Assembly: GCF_030035675.1 (NCBI RefSeq)
Contig: NC_084480.1
Coordinates: forward strand, 2,021,501 to 2,085,500
Reading direction: 5' to 3'
Source of the DNA: Rhineura floridana
Taxonomy: Eukaryota > Chordata > Lepidosauria > Squamata > Rhineuridae
DNA: 64,000 bases
Shown: piece by piece, positions 43,601 through 54,579 of the stretch
Layout: each line of letters begins with the position of its first letter
Position numbering within the stretch: position 1 is the stretch's first letter
Notes under the pieces: generated by a model
Seen by the model: only the letters and a program-made list of their open reading frames with translations
Databases searched by the model: none
What the model was told of the DNA's origin: nothing
Position numbers and translations under genes: made by a program

Positions 43601-46194
43601 CAAGCAGCCGAGTGTGAAAGAGGCCCACGGCAGGCTCTTTTGCAGCTTGCGTCTGCTCCAGGCTGTGTCACCAGGGTGGACCTCCAGGCTTCTCTTGTAG
43701 CTTGACACCATTCTCTCCAATCCTGCGTGGCTGCCAGGTTAGACTTGTACCGGGTGGGGTGGGGAAGAAGAGAGAGAGATGGAGCCCCACCTGACATGGA
43801 GGATTAGTTTACGCTCACAGGGGGGATTTTCAGAGCTCTGACATGCTCAACTGATTCCCACAAGGCCAAGGGTGGGAAAGAGAATGGCAGATAGCTCTGT
43901 GTACCTCGCATCCCCTCCTTTATGTGCTTCTGACATAATTCCTCACACAGGCAACAGCATACTTATGTTTGGCAAAGCATCAGCACACAACAGCCAGCCA
44001 TCCCAGGCCAAAACGGCAGCTGATAAGCCAGTCCGCCTCAGCCTGGTGCCATCCAGATGCTTTGGACTACAAACATCCATCGATTGACGGAAGTTGTAGT
44101 TCAAGGCATCTGGAGGGCACCAGGTTGACAAAGGCTGGTCTAGACTTTGGCATGAGGCACCCTCCCCCCATCTAGCTGACAGCTGCGTGCTGCTGAGTGA
44201 GAGCATATTTAGTGAAAAGTTCTTTTTTTAAAAAATGGAATGGTCATACTTTGTGTTCTTCCTTTGAGATGGGGATTGTCTTAGGAAGAACTGGAATATC
44301 ACACGAGTTGGGAGTGTCTGTTTTCAGAAGTGCCTGTTGCATGGAACAATAGACTTCAGCAGAGGTGTGGTGGGTGGGAGAATGACATTTAGCCAGCTGC
44401 CTGCCATCTTTGCAGCCCTTTTATAACTGGGGGCCACTACAAGCCACTCCATGCTCTGTAAAACCCACAAGAGAGGAAGATTTATATTTCCATTGCTGAA
44501 CCCCCTTCCCCCAAGAATGGACAAATCTGCCGAGTTTGTTTTCCTCCGCTTCTCTTTCTCCACTCTTAAATTTAGCTCTCCACATTGCTGCAGCAATTTG
44601 AGTGTTTTTTTTAAAAAATCCTGATGACAATCAGCATGTTAGTGCTAATTTCTTCTAATATACAAATGTTTGTATTTATTTATTTATTACATTTATTACA
44701 TTACACCCCATAGCCGAAGCTCTCTGGGCGGTTTACAACAATTAAAACATTAAAAATATACAAATTTTAAAACACATTTTTAAAAACAATTTAAAAACAA
44801 TTTTGCCTAATATACAATTTTTTGTGAAGCCATTTCCCCTCACAGAATGCATTTTTATATGTTATTTCCACCAACATTTCTGCTGATACGCACACTTTAT
44901 CCTATCTGCATTTTTGTATACATTCCTTGTCTGGAGAACTGCCTTTGGAGAAGTGCAAATGTCAAAGGACGGCTGCATTTCGGATCTCGTACCGTGAATT
45001 GTGTGGGTTGATCTTTACATGTAAACTGAATCCCCCCTCAATAAATCCCCCAAGAGAGCAATATTCATCTGTACCCCATCTTCCCCTGAGTATAATTTAC
45101 AGTTCTTTCACGCTACCAACCGTGCGGATAATCTGATTAACTTCAGTGGTCTGTGGCTTGCAGCCAAAGCATGGCTAAAAGGATTCTCAGTTCCATCTGC
45201 AGAACCCTTTAAACAACACGGTGCAAACTTCGGCTACCGCACCTCTTTCATAGTCATTTCACTGACATGATGCCAAGTTGTGCAAAGGAGACACAAAGGA
45301 GGTGAAACGAGATCCCACTCAGTCAACTTAGGTTGCTTTGAGAAGATCCAAGTGTTGAATTGCATGGACCATTTCACCAGGAATCTAATCAGGGATTCTC
45401 CTCTATCATCTCAGAGTGCAGGACAAGGAATAATGGGCTCAAGTTGCAGGAAGCCAGATTTCAGCTGAACATCAGGAAAAACTTCCTAACTGTTAGAGAA
45501 GTACGACAGTGGAGCCAGTGACCTAGGGAGGTGGTGGGCTCTCCAGCACTGGAGGCATTCAAAAGGCAGCTAGACAGCCACCTGTCGGGTATGCTTTAAC
45601 TTGGATTCCTGCATTGAGCAGGGGGTTGGACTGGATGGCCTTAGAGGTCCCTTTCAGCTCTATGATTCTTTGAAAAGGCTCCATGAAACTAGAAAGCATG
45701 AAAGAGGTCATTTGGTCCACTTTGAATCTTTGCTCCTTTGGGGAAGGACCAAGATGGCAGCTGCTGGCTGGGGAATGTGCAGTGCAAATAACAGGTCGGC
45801 TCAAAGGTCTTGCTCCAGATCTTGTTCCAACAGCCAGAGAATCAAGAATCTGCCCCAGCCCCACCCCACCCCATGTTGCTCCCTATCCCTGCTTCACTCG
45901 AAGGGGCAATTCCCAATGTGCTTAGAGAATGGCAATGTAACAAGGAGAATTGCCAACAGGCTCCCTAGGAGCAACGGCGGAGACTGCAGAGGCAACCCAG
46001 TCATCTGCTCCCAACGTTTTGCTCTTTTTGTTTCTAGTTTCATCACTGTCAGAGGGAAACTTCTCTGTGCCCCTCCCTACGCTCTGTGGGTGAAGCATCT
46101 AAAGGCAAGGGTGGATCGCCAGCGCTACTACAGCAACAAGGTGAGGGCTAGGCAACTAGGCACCCATCCTTTGGCCCTGGCATGGCTGCTGTGA
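40557..46194 (+). CDS. CCL19: CC chemokine CCL19
   Basis: Secreted CC chemokine; CCL19 family members signal through CCR7 to guide T cells and dendritic cells in lymphoid tissue. Exons are 40557-40620 (phase 1), 42782-42905 (phase 2) and from 46038. Residues 1-21 are a signal peptide (MALPCWWLLCLVALSFWSIP, then Q). Exon 2 gives QVMDCCVRTSPVFIPAKYVR and EGCPVQAV; exon 3 gives FITVRGKLLCAPPYALWVKH. The LCAPP-x3-WV stretch is the CCL19 signature (LCAPPDQPWV in human), while FIPAKYVRGYREQ recalls CCL21. All four cysteines are present and I see no in-frame break. The C-terminus is uncertain: exon 3 can be read to a TGA ending at 46194, or splice at a GTGAGG donor at 46141 into a short fourth exon. 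Introns of about 2.2 and 3.1 kb are filled with SINE, CR1 and MITE copies. It sits downstream of the CCL21-like gene on the same strand. Confidence 0.87.
40651..40830 (+). mobile_element. tRNA-derived SINE in CCL19 intron 1
   Basis: GGCAGCTCAGTGGGCAGAGC (A-box-like head), CTTTGCAGGCAGAAGGTGCC, and a body with CAATACTAACCTAGA and ACAAGGCAGCTTCC at its end. Confidence 0.8.
41145..41330 (-). mobile_element. CR1 LINE 3' end in CCL19 intron 1
   Basis: Reverse of the CR1 terminus: GGCCCATCTAGTCCAGCATG then CACAGTGGCCAGCCAGATGC. Confidence 0.8.
41362..41570 (+). mobile_element. tRNA-derived SINE in CCL19 intron 1
   Basis: GGGCTGTAGCTCAGGAGCAG head, AGGTTCAATCCCCAGCA B-box-like region, TGAACTAGGTGGACCAACGG and a TTCCTATGTT tail. 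A nearly complete copy. Confidence 0.85.
41575..41738 (+). mobile_element. CR1 LINE 3' end in CCL19 intron 1
   Basis: GTTGGACTGGATGGCCTTAC then CTGTTCTATGATTCTATGG octamers. Confidence 0.8.
41740..42250 (-). mobile_element. Older CR1 LINE, antisense, in CCL19 intron 1
   Basis: The reverse strand keeps diverged CR1 RT C-terminus, with a run near 42060-42100 read as the GKFHP-like region. Assignment rests on weak similarity to 15440-15700. Confidence 0.5.
42325..42395 (-). repeat. LINE-like tail fragment
   Basis: TTTAACAAAATGTATATATC, the same short repeat as 20866-20945. Confidence 0.5.
42782..42905 (+). CDS. CCL19: CCL19 exon 2 (CC motif)
   Basis: Acceptor CCCTCCCCCAG ends at 42781 and donor GTAGGT starts at 42906. 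It encodes SGYYQVMDCCVRTSP through EGCPVQAV with cysteines one to three. Confidence 0.9.
43009..43050. repeat. 12-bp tandem repeat in CCL19 intron 2
   Basis: About three units of AAATGCATTGGG, just downstream of exon 2. Confidence 0.85.
43095..43160. mobile_element. Half of a palindromic MITE
   Basis: CATTTCAAGCACGTGGTTTC and CCTGGGAACTGTAGTT match one arm of the element at 4849-5027. Confidence 0.55.
44020..44140. mobile_element. Palindromic MITE in CCL19 intron 2
   Basis: Arms GCCTGGTGCCATCCAGATGC and GCATCTGGAGGGCACCAGG pair, with ACTACAAAC and GTTGTAGTT inside. Family shared with 46578, 58881 and 61447. Confidence 0.75.
44655..44817 (-). mobile_element. L2 3' tail with an 11-bp target duplication
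   Basis: An antisense L2 terminus (CCCCATAGCCGAAGCTCTCT, GGGCGGTTTAC) is flanked by CTAATATACAA at 44655-44665 and 44807-44817. The insertion split an AT-rich repeat. Confidence 0.85.
45395..45675 (+). mobile_element. CR1 LINE 3' end in CCL19 intron 2
   Basis: ACATCAGGAAAAACTTCCTA, GGTTGGACTGGATGGCCTTA and a short ATGATTCTTTG tail. Confidence 0.85.
46038..46194 (+). CDS. CCL19: CCL19 exon 3 (CAPP motif; 3' limit uncertain)
   Basis: Acceptor GTTTCTAG ends at 46037. It encodes FITVRGKLLCAPPYALWVKH and a basic helix ending RQRYYSNK at 46140. A phase-0 GTGAGG donor at 46141 competes with reading on through 17 more residues to a TGA at 46192-46194. CCL19 relatives end soon after this helix in a separate short exon, so a splice at 46140 is quite possible. 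Confidence 0.82.
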
Positions 46195-46254
46195 GGTCTC
46201 TTCTCTGCTGGCAGGACAAACACTCCTTTAGCAGAAGCAGCATAGCACGGGGGG

Positions 46255-46385
46255 GAGGGGACATCTGTGGCCCTCGAGGTTTTGGAATTCTTTTGGATTA
46301 TAACTCCCATCACCTCTGACCATTGTCCATGCTGGCTGGGGCTGATGACTGCTGGAGTCCAACAACATCTGGGGGGCCGCAGAAG
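46255..46385. mobile_element. Palindromic MITE, diverged
   Basis: TATAACTCCCATCACCTCTG and CTGCTGGAGTCCAACAACAT arms, with the CATGCTGGCTGGGGCTGATG centre shared by the family. Confidence 0.65.
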
Positions 46386-46394
46386 TTCCCTGTT

Positions 46395-46475
46395 CCTGTC
46401 ATAGCGGACCTTCTACATTGGCAGGGGGTTGGACTAGGTGACCTTTGAGATCCCATCCAACTCTATGATTCAAAG
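46395..46475 (+). mobile_element. CR1 LINE 3' end, short
   Basis: GGGGGTTGGACTAGGTGACC and CAACTCTATGATTC. Confidence 0.7.
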
Positions 46476-46577
46476 ACGAAGTCCAATGGGTGGGAAGAAT
46501 TCTGAGCTGTTATCTCTAGTTGACTCCGCCCCTCCCGCCCCTCCCTGCACTAAGAGATGAGATTATTTGAAGCACCT

Positions 46578-46720
46578 AAACCAACCTCCCCCAATCTGGT
46601 GCCCTCCAGACACTTTGAACCATAACTCCCATCTTCCCTGACTATTGGCCACACTGGCTGAGGCTGATGGGAGCTGTAGTACAAAAGGTCTGGAGGGCAC
46701 CAGGTTGGGGAAGGCTGGCC
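46578..46720. mobile_element. Palindromic MITE
   Basis: CAATCTGGTGCCCTCCAGAC pairs with GTCTGGAGGGCACCAGGTTG. 143 bp hairpin with a GGCCACACTGGCTGAGGC centre. Confidence 0.85.
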
Positions 46721-47421
46721 TAAAGTGTTCCTGGCAGATTTCCCCTCCCCCCGACTCCTGTTTATGCATATTGTGGCTGCACAGAGATGGCAATTTTAAT
46801 TGCCCCAACACCGAGGAGAACGTTACCAGGCCTTGTTCCCCAGATTCCTGATCGAGTGTGGAAGTGAGGTAGAATTCTCCTCACCCCACTTAGCAGGATG
46901 AACTGGAGGGCTACCTGAGCCAGTGGCTCCAATGGGAGCCCCCCCCCAGCTTATTGTCTCGGGGGAGAAATTCATGGGGACTGCAGCTGGGGAGGGGAGG
47001 GTTAACTTCCCCTCTCCATGTTCTGCAGTCCTGATGGAGATTGGTGCCCTCCATGCTTAATGTTACAATTTTTTGAAAGCAAAACGGAGACAGCAGTGCA
47101 CACTATGCATTTCAGGCAGCGGGCACTTGGCAGGCCCTGCCTCTTATTCCCTTACTTGCTTGGCTTCCCTCGGATTCTGCCGTCAGGGTCCCATGCCTCT
47201 GGTTCCTTATGCTACCAGCTTGCTGGACTGCCTAGGCTCATGGATTTCAGGCCTGAGTCCAAATACCTGAGCAACCATGATGAAGCTCATGGGGTGACCT
47301 TGGACTAGTCCCTGCCTTTCAGCCTGGCCTACTGCACAGGATTGTTGTGGGATTACAATGATCTAAACCTGGATGTGTCACCCTGAACTCCGTGGAAGAC
47401 GAGCAGAGGTACAAATGTGAT
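46721..47421. other. Possible CCL19 exon 4 zone, no gene recognised
   Basis: Two acceptors would accept the phase-0 donor at 46141: one ending at 46843, giving IPDRVWK and stop, and one ending at 47028 after CTCTCCATGTTCTGCAG, giving S and stop. Neither has a nearby AATAAA that I can see. Confidence 0.35.

Positions 47422-47510
<89 letters not shown>
47422..47510. repeat. (GATA)n microsatellite
   Basis: About 22 tetranucleotide units in a row. The repetitive LSIY open frames are artefacts. Confidence 0.97.
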
Positions 47511-47669
47511 GTGAGTTTAATGCTTGAATATTCACTTGACAATCTAGTAGTAACCACACACACACATTGTGCCATTTGAATGCACCATTTATTATTTCTC
47601 TTCCGTTGAACTTTTTACTGCCCTGTGAGTTTTGCAAGGCTCATTCTCCCAATAGTGCCACTTTATAGG

Positions 47670-47815
47670 AATCTTATTTATTATTTATTTATTATTTAAT
47701 TAATTTATTTATTTATACTTGTATACCGCCCCATAGCCGAAGCTCTCTGGGTGGTTTACAGTAACTAAAACAAATGCAATTTAAAATACATCTTCTTAAA
47801 AAACAATTTAAAACA
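47670..47815 (-). mobile_element. L2 3' tail
   Basis: ATTTATTTATACTTGTATAC and GCCCCATAGCCGAAGCTCTC, the reversed L2 terminus. Confidence 0.75.
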
Positions 47816-50800
47816 CAATTATGTATCAGCATTTCTTTAACTTTCACTCCAAAGCTGAAGTGTCTTCCCCTGCACTGTGATCCACCTGCTAGTAATTTGC
47901 AGAGCTTCTGGCATAAATTAAGCTTTTCTACTGTTGCAGTCTGTATTAGTTAACATGGCATCTTAAATAGCCCAGCAGTCTTGTTTTTTCCAGATATCAG
48001 CCTGAAACGTACAGAATGTTAGTCACACATCATACTATTAAATGAAATTCTAATAATCAATTTTTCACTACTCATAGAATTTCCACTCTAGTTAAGCCAT
48101 TTTTAATCTAAAAGAAACAAGAAGACTCTCTAAGACCAGCTCTTAAATACAACAAATAAATGGTGAAGAAAAAAGAACAAACACATTTGTTTCCTTCCCT
48201 GGGTGTGCTGGGAAGCCTCAATTGTTAAGAGAAACATCTATACACATTTTTAAGCAGTTGATTATCATTTGTATGCATGCCCACCAAATGTATACGATTT
48301 GGGCATGGATGATAGTGATGGCAATTATGACACCAGTATTTAAATTCTAACTATTGAAGCAAATTAAATTCAATTTAGAAAACAATTTTATAATTATAGG
48401 ATGCATGGCTTTCTGAAAAACAAAGCCCTAAACTCATTAGAAAATGGGAAAGCATTCAAAATCTTAAATGTTTTCCTGTTATTCAGATATTTTGTTGCAA
48501 GGCAACTCAGAGCAGGAGGAAACAGTTCCATCAAAGACCAATTTTAAATTTTAGAAGGTTATCCAACATGCTACAAAATTCTTGCACTCTCCTCCAGTGT
48601 GCCTTTTTTTTTTCAGTGCCTTCCACTTTTTTCCTGTGAAAAGCTGCAAAAGGAAACATTTAAAAAGAGCAGCAAGCCCAAACACATTGGGTAATTTTCT
48701 AAAAATTTTCTTATCCATGCTTTTTATGCCCATTTTGCTTTTGCACAACTGAGGGCAGATGACAGTGACTTCCTTGGCACTGACTCAGGCACTGGTTCCT
48801 TCTGAAGCAGCACAGTGACTGTGGGATGGAAAGAGATGGCTAGTCTCTGCTGAGCAAGAACCTCACTGAGGGGTCCTCAAAATGTCTTGATCTCCCTGGC
48901 TGTCAGTATAAAACAGTGGGCTTTATTGCAATCTGCCCTGAGCCCTTGTGACAGGGTGGGACAACCATTTACAGAAATGCTGCCAGTGACCTGCTTTGGT
49001 GGTTGCTGAGTTGTGGCAGGATCGGGTAGCCAACCTATTAATACTGTTTCCCCCTCCCTTCTCTTAGAGGTCTTTTTGGAATTCCTTCTAGACTGCCAGC
49101 TGGCCACCTTGCATCCTAGAGGAGGAGCCTCAACCAATCAGCTTCATTCACTGCACATGTTCCTCCGGATGGGCTACTCACCTGCTCTGGCAAGACTCTT
49201 CTTGCATTCCTACGTTCAACCAACTTGCCCTCTTATAGGAATAGTTCCTGGGTCTTTGCTGCTAGATGACTGTACAGTCCTTCCTATACCTTCTGCATTT
49301 GCAAATGTCCATCTTGGGTTACCTGAATCAGACCCACCAGCTGCAAAAGCTCCCAGCCATTTGCTCCATGAAAGAAAGAAAAAAGGTTCCAGTTTTTCAA
49401 GAAGTTCACATTTTCCCATTGCCTCAGTAGATTGCCTGGTTTTCCTTGACCCCCATTGACTCTGGCAGGGATTGGCCTTACATTACTTGGCTTGGAGGGT
49501 TCTTTGTCGCCTTCCTCCTCTTCGTAGTCCCAGTCTGGCTACCTTTGCTACCCTTCAGGGAATGAGGAGATTGCCTTCTGCTTCAGGGGACCCACTAACA
49601 TTTTTGCCTGGGCTGTTTCCTTCTTATTGTGTAACCTTCCCTGCCATTGTTCTGTTGCTATTGCTGTGTTTGGTGGGTTAAGGAGCAAGGCAGTGGTGCT
49701 CAGGCGAGAGCGCAAGGCTAAAAGAGCACAAGAAGTGGAGGCGAATGCAGAACATTGCTCTGAGCCAGGGAGGGGGCACTTGTGCCCTCCAGAAGGTGCT
49801 CCCATGCAACTCCCATGAGCATCCCAGACCATTGGCCAGACTGGCTGGAGCCAATGGGAGATGGACTCCCATGGCATTAGAGGCAACTGAGGTTTCTCTC
49901 CCTCCGGCCCCCTGTTGACATGAGCTAGTAGGAAAAGGGGAGGGGCATCTCCCTTTTGTTACTTCCTCATAGTCTTCAGGGAACACACTCCAACACAATT
50001 TGTCTGCTCTGCCAAGGAAGCCTGCATATCCATTACAGAACCCCTGTGCATTGCCAAGCATGCCAGAAAATTCCTGGGTCCACATGCAGCTGATGCCCGT
50101 TGTGAAGGAGCAGCGTAGCCTAGAGCATACCCAATCTCCATGACAGTGCAGAGAAGAGGCATTTTGATGTATTTATTTAACAGCACTTGAAATATAAAAT
50201 TTGCACTGATAATGAGGATTTGGCAGTTGAGCCTAACAATCAAGAAATGCGAACAAGGCTAGAGCATTTCCAGGGGCAAACATTTTACATACAAAATGCA
50301 ATGTTAAGGGTTCTGAATGGCAAAACTGCAAATTTTGGCTAATGTTGAATAATTCTGAACTTTCATTTAAGCCCTAATTAGCTGTTAGCTGTGGAGGGGA
50401 CAGACGCACAATGGTTTCCAAATGAGTAGCACCTTGGTCCAAACTGGGAAGTAGAATTGACTGCTCCCCTTTGCGCTGCCAGTGTCTTCTGTCCTTTATA
50501 ATGCTTTGTGGTTTTTAAAAATCCTGCATGCGTTAATTGTTAGCGTTTTCATAACTATACCTAGATTCAAGTCAGCTTCTATTCTTTAAACGTTCTTTAG
50601 AAGAGGAGAGTAAATTCACCCTTTAACTATTCTTTCGTCTCCTTGATTACGTGTTCAAAAGTTTAAAAGTATGTTAAGTGTTGTGAACTTATTCTGAACC
50701 CCAGAGGCTTTTGCAAAGTCTTTTATTTTCCCTTCTTCGCTTCACAGTAGTGGTTTCTATATGTCCTACAGATATTTACTAGTCGATCGTAAAAATGGAT

Positions 50801-50984
50801 GTAATTGTTATTTCCGTCCTTCCTGTCCTCTGCCTGTAATCTGTGTAATTTTTTAATAAAAAAGGGAATGAAAGTTATGTCTCGTTTGAAAAAAGTAAGA
50901 ATCTGCCTCACATTGGGCTGTTCGACAGTGGAACAGGCTGTCCCAGAAGATGGTTGGGAAGATGGTTGCCTCTTAGTTGCCCAG
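47816..50984. other. No gene recognised
   Basis: Longest stretch here with few named repeats. AT-rich to about 48760, then more GC-rich. Open frames at 49013-49459 and 49472-49681 have no recognisable domain. I cannot tell whether 49000-49700 is a decayed element or unique DNA. Confidence 0.45.
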
Positions 50985-51040
50985 TCCTACCTGGAGATGC
51001 CAAGAATTGAACCTGGGACCTTCAGCATGCAAAGCAGGTG
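50985..51040 (-). mobile_element. tRNA-derived SINE fragment
   Basis: GAATTGAACCTGGGACCTTC and GCATGCAAAGCAGGTGTT are the reversed B-box region of the local SINE, cut by the L2 at 51041. Confidence 0.65.
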
Positions 51041-51656
51041 TTACTGTAATGCGCTCTACGTAGGGCTGCCCTTGAAGACAGTTCGGAAGCTTCAGCTAGT
51101 GCAAAACGCAGCAGCCAGACTGCTGACGAGGACCAGCCGGTCAGCGCATATAACACCTGTTCTGGCCCGTTTGCACTGGCTACCTATTTGCTTCCGAGCC
51201 AGATTCAAGGTGCTGGTTTTGACCTATAAAGCCTTACACAGCGTGGGACCGCAGTATCTTGTGGAACGCCTCTCCCGCTATGAACCGACCCGGTCACTTC
51301 GCTCAGCGTCTAAGGCCCTCCTCCGGGTACCAACCCATCGGGAAGCCCGGAGGACAGTTACTCGATCTAGGGCCTTTTCTGTAGTGGCCTCCGAATTGTG
51401 GAATAGCCTCCCTGAAGAAATACGCCTGGCGCCGACGCTTCTATCTTTTCGGCGCCAGGTTAAGACTTGGCTATGCTCCCAGGCATTTTAAAGCGTTTAA
51501 TGTTACAATTTTAAATCTCTTTGTTTCAGTTTATTTATTGTGATATTTTGTATTTCTGTACTTTTAATCTTTTGTACACCGCCCAGAGAGCTATTTGCTA
51601 TGGGCGGTTTAAAAATGAAATTAAATAAATAAATAAAATAAATAAATAAATAAATA
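51041..51656 (+). mobile_element. L2 LINE, 5'-truncated, terminal frame intact
   Basis: Starts with codons for YCNALYVGLPLKTVRKLQLV and stays open through AARLLTRTSRSAHITPVLAR and WNSLPEEIRLAPTLLSFRRQ to a stop at 51489. The 3' UTR ends in a GGGCGGTTT box and (AAAT)n. About 150 codons without a break make it the freshest L2 here. It landed beside a SINE fragment at 50985-51040. Confidence 0.9.
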
Positions 51657-52504
51657 CCACTGAAGGATGGTGTGGAAGCAAGATTTCCTGCATTGATGGG
51701 TGGGTGGGGGGAGGCTGAACAAATTGACCATTAAGATCCCTTCCAGCTCTTTGTTTCTGTGAGTCACACCATGGGCCTTCATGTTCAGCGTTGTCCATAC
51801 TGGTTTCCTATCTGGGGATGTTATGGATCAAATCTGGGACCTTTTGTGTACAACAAATATGTTCTGCCACTGAGCTATTGCCAAACCACCTCAGTGCAGC
51901 TATTTCTTTGGGAAGATGCTCAGAGTTTAAATTTTACATGCCAGTGAAACTTAACTGTGGGGGTATATCCAGATGGTCCTGAACTGATAGTTCCCTGAAG
52001 AAGAAAAAGGAAATCCCTACAGTTTTGGTTAGAAGACACCCACAATTCTGCTTGCACCTGACAACCTGTATCAGCTAGAACAGGCCTTCCGCTTGCAATG
52101 GCTAAATTTTAGACCAGCATCCTCTCCTCATTTACTTTCCTGGCGGGACAGAGGTATGGCTCTGGAAAGAGAACGCTTTTTCAAGGACATCTTCTCCCCT
52201 CCGTCATGAAGTTTTCCACAAGAGCTGCTGGTTATGAACTCACGGAGCACAAATCTGAAGTGGAGCAAGAATAAGCAGCAACACTTTTTACTATTTTACT
52301 TTTACAGGTAAATAGCAAGGAAAAGCATAGTATTTTTTCCTAATTGCTCTGTAAAAAAATTAAACCTGCTCTCACTTTTCAATGTTTTGCCCCGATGGCA
52401 AAACCACAAAGATAACTAACCAGGCTTTTAAATGTTATAGAATGTTATTGAATCATTCTTATGTCATAAACAATAATTTAATTGTGTTAAAATATTATTT
52501 GATT
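51657..52504. other. No gene recognised; SINE-like trace at 51765-51895
   Basis: GGATCAAATCTGGGACCTTT and GCCACTGAGCTATTGCC look like a heavily decayed minus-strand SINE. The rest is unassigned. Confidence 0.4.
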
Positions 52505-52590
52505 TTGCAGTCCTGAGCCAACTTACCTGGGAGTAAACCCCATTATACATAAAGACCATTACTTCTGAGTAGATATGTATTGTATACCAT
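52505..52590. mobile_element. MITE fragment of the CTGGGAGTAA family (second copy)
   Basis: AACTTACCTGGGAGTAAACC and ATTACTTCTGAGTAGATATG match 36628-36680. Confidence 0.6.
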
Positions 52591-52778
52591 TTTTAAGTTA
52601 ACTATGCAGTGAGTTCTTCATGAATGCTTGGATTTCAGCTCTTGCACAGGAATCATGCGTAAGCCTTTTTTGCACAGTTTCCACATTCGGTGTTTGCCTT
52701 TATTGCGCAAATAAGTCCACCCAGACATATTGTGTAGTAGTATTTGCAGAAAATCACTTATAGGGAGTAACAAAAGGG

Positions 52779-53013
52779 AGCCAGTGTGGCCTAGTGGTTA
52801 GAGAGTTGGACTATGACCTGGGAGACCAGGGTTCGAATCCCCACACAGCCATGAAGCTCGCTGGGTCACCTTGGGCCAGTCACTTCCTCTCAGCCTCAGA
52901 GGAAGGTTTGGTAAACCCCCTCTGAATGCCGCTTTCCATGAAAACCCTATTCGTAGGGTCGCCATATGTCGGGATTGACTTGAATGTAGTCCATTTCATT
53001 TTTTCATTTTTCA
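52779..53013 (+). mobile_element. tRNA-derived SINE with BovB tail (complete)
   Basis: Head GGCCTAGTGGTTAGAGAG (A-box-like) and GGGTTCGAATCCCC (B-box), then AAACCCCCTCTGAATGCCGC and the BovB tail GGGTCGCCATATGTCGGGAT, with a T-rich end. Confidence 0.88.
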
Positions 53014-54579
53014 ATCTCAGATTAATCCACCGTAGAAAAGATGAATTCTGGTTGTTAGAAAGAACAGAAGGGCAAACTGCGATTCCAAAAACTAGAAAAT
53101 GAGACAGAAGCAGGTAAGAAAAGTGCATTAAAGGGGGAGGGAAACGACAGCTCTTGAGGACCCCAGAGAGGGATTCCTATACCCTGATGTCCAACTCAGT
53201 CATCATTCATGGTTGTCACTTCACTCATTGGCTAATAAAAACACTCAAAGGTGGGAGCAGCCAGCCAGGCTTGTCTCACAGAAGTCACCTAGAAAACTGC
53301 CTACATATTCTGCTTCACAGCATTCCTTCAGGAGGGCCAGGTACTTACTTTGTCTTTTTTTTTTAATGAAAGCACAGAGTCTGCCCTCCCCCTTGCAGGC
53401 GTGGGCTCTGGTGCAATTGCTCCAATAGCACCATTACAATCCAGCCTTGCTGAAGGAGTAGATGGCAGCAGCAGCAGTGGTGACCCACTGCACCCTTTCC
53501 AGGCAGGACAGATGCCCCGAGGCTGGCAGAGGCTGGGAGTGGCCTGGGCCGTTGTTGCTTCAAATTCGTTCGTTTATTGATTTACGGTCATAGTCCCGCA
53601 AAATTGCTTTTATTGAAAAGCAATAATGCTTACTTATTGAACGGGATCTAGGCATCTTCCCCTCAAGGAAGTACTTCTGGTTTTGTGGAATAGTGTATTT
53701 TCCGGACATTCAAACCACTACATATTACACAATTATATGTGTGACACACAATGTATAATTGAGAAACAAGATACTTTCCCCAGGCTTGCAGGGTTGTTGC
53801 AGTTTGAAATGTTATGCAAGTTTCACAGACGTTCAAGGGGTCCTTGGTGATGAACAATGCAATTGCCCCCTCCCAGGCATGTGCCAACACCTGCTTCTGA
53901 ACCACTGACTGCAGGCAGGACTGACTCACCACCAGCACCAGCGATTCAGCCCATTCCCTGCTGCGGGTGACAATACCTGGGGGGAGGTCAATGAAGAGGG
54001 GAGGAAGCAGAGCTCTGCACCCCAGGCAGGACCCCTTGCCATGGAGCAGAAGGTCTTGGATGGTGTGTGGCTGTGCACAAGTCACACCTGCCCTCCTGCA
54101 TCCTCATGGCCAGGGGGGACTTCTCCAGCTGCATGGTGCAGCTGCAAAGTGCCTCCCTGTGCCGCTTCTCTGGTCAGCAAAAGGGCATCATGGGTCAGTA
54201 GGACAGAGCACCTGCTTTGCATGCAGAAGGTCTACCTCCGGTCCAGTGGGAAGTGCTGGGGAAGACTCTGGGCTCTTCCACGAACTCGGCCGAGCCCCTT
54301 GTCTGAAGCAGATTGCCAGGAGCCATAAATCAGGGCCCCATCCATCAGCCCCTGGGCCACCTGCAAGAGCAGCCCCACCATTCTGCCTAACAGCAAAAAA
54401 TATAGTGTCAGGCTTAAACAGTAGCTTTCCTTCAGTCAGTTCTCCAGGACTGCCCAGGACTATTTTGCCCGGTCGCCCCAATGCCCTTCTTCGAAGTGAG
54501 GCATTATGGGTTAAGGTGATCCCAGAGAGCGTCTGCATGATCACCTTACTGTGATGGCAAAAATGTACCCTTTGAAGTC
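53014..54579. other. No gene recognised; SINE trace at about 54190-54260
   Basis: GCACCTGCTTTGCATGCAGA at 54209 is the head of a + strand tRNA-SINE that fades out quickly. No coding motif. Confidence 0.4.

Noticed and set aside
47353-47637. LSIY-repeat open frames
   Set aside because: They translate the (GATA)n tract and have no other support.
49013-49681. Possible gene in frames 49013-49459 and 49472-49681
   Set aside because: No recognisable domain, no convincing splice sites and no codon signature; left as unassigned sequence.
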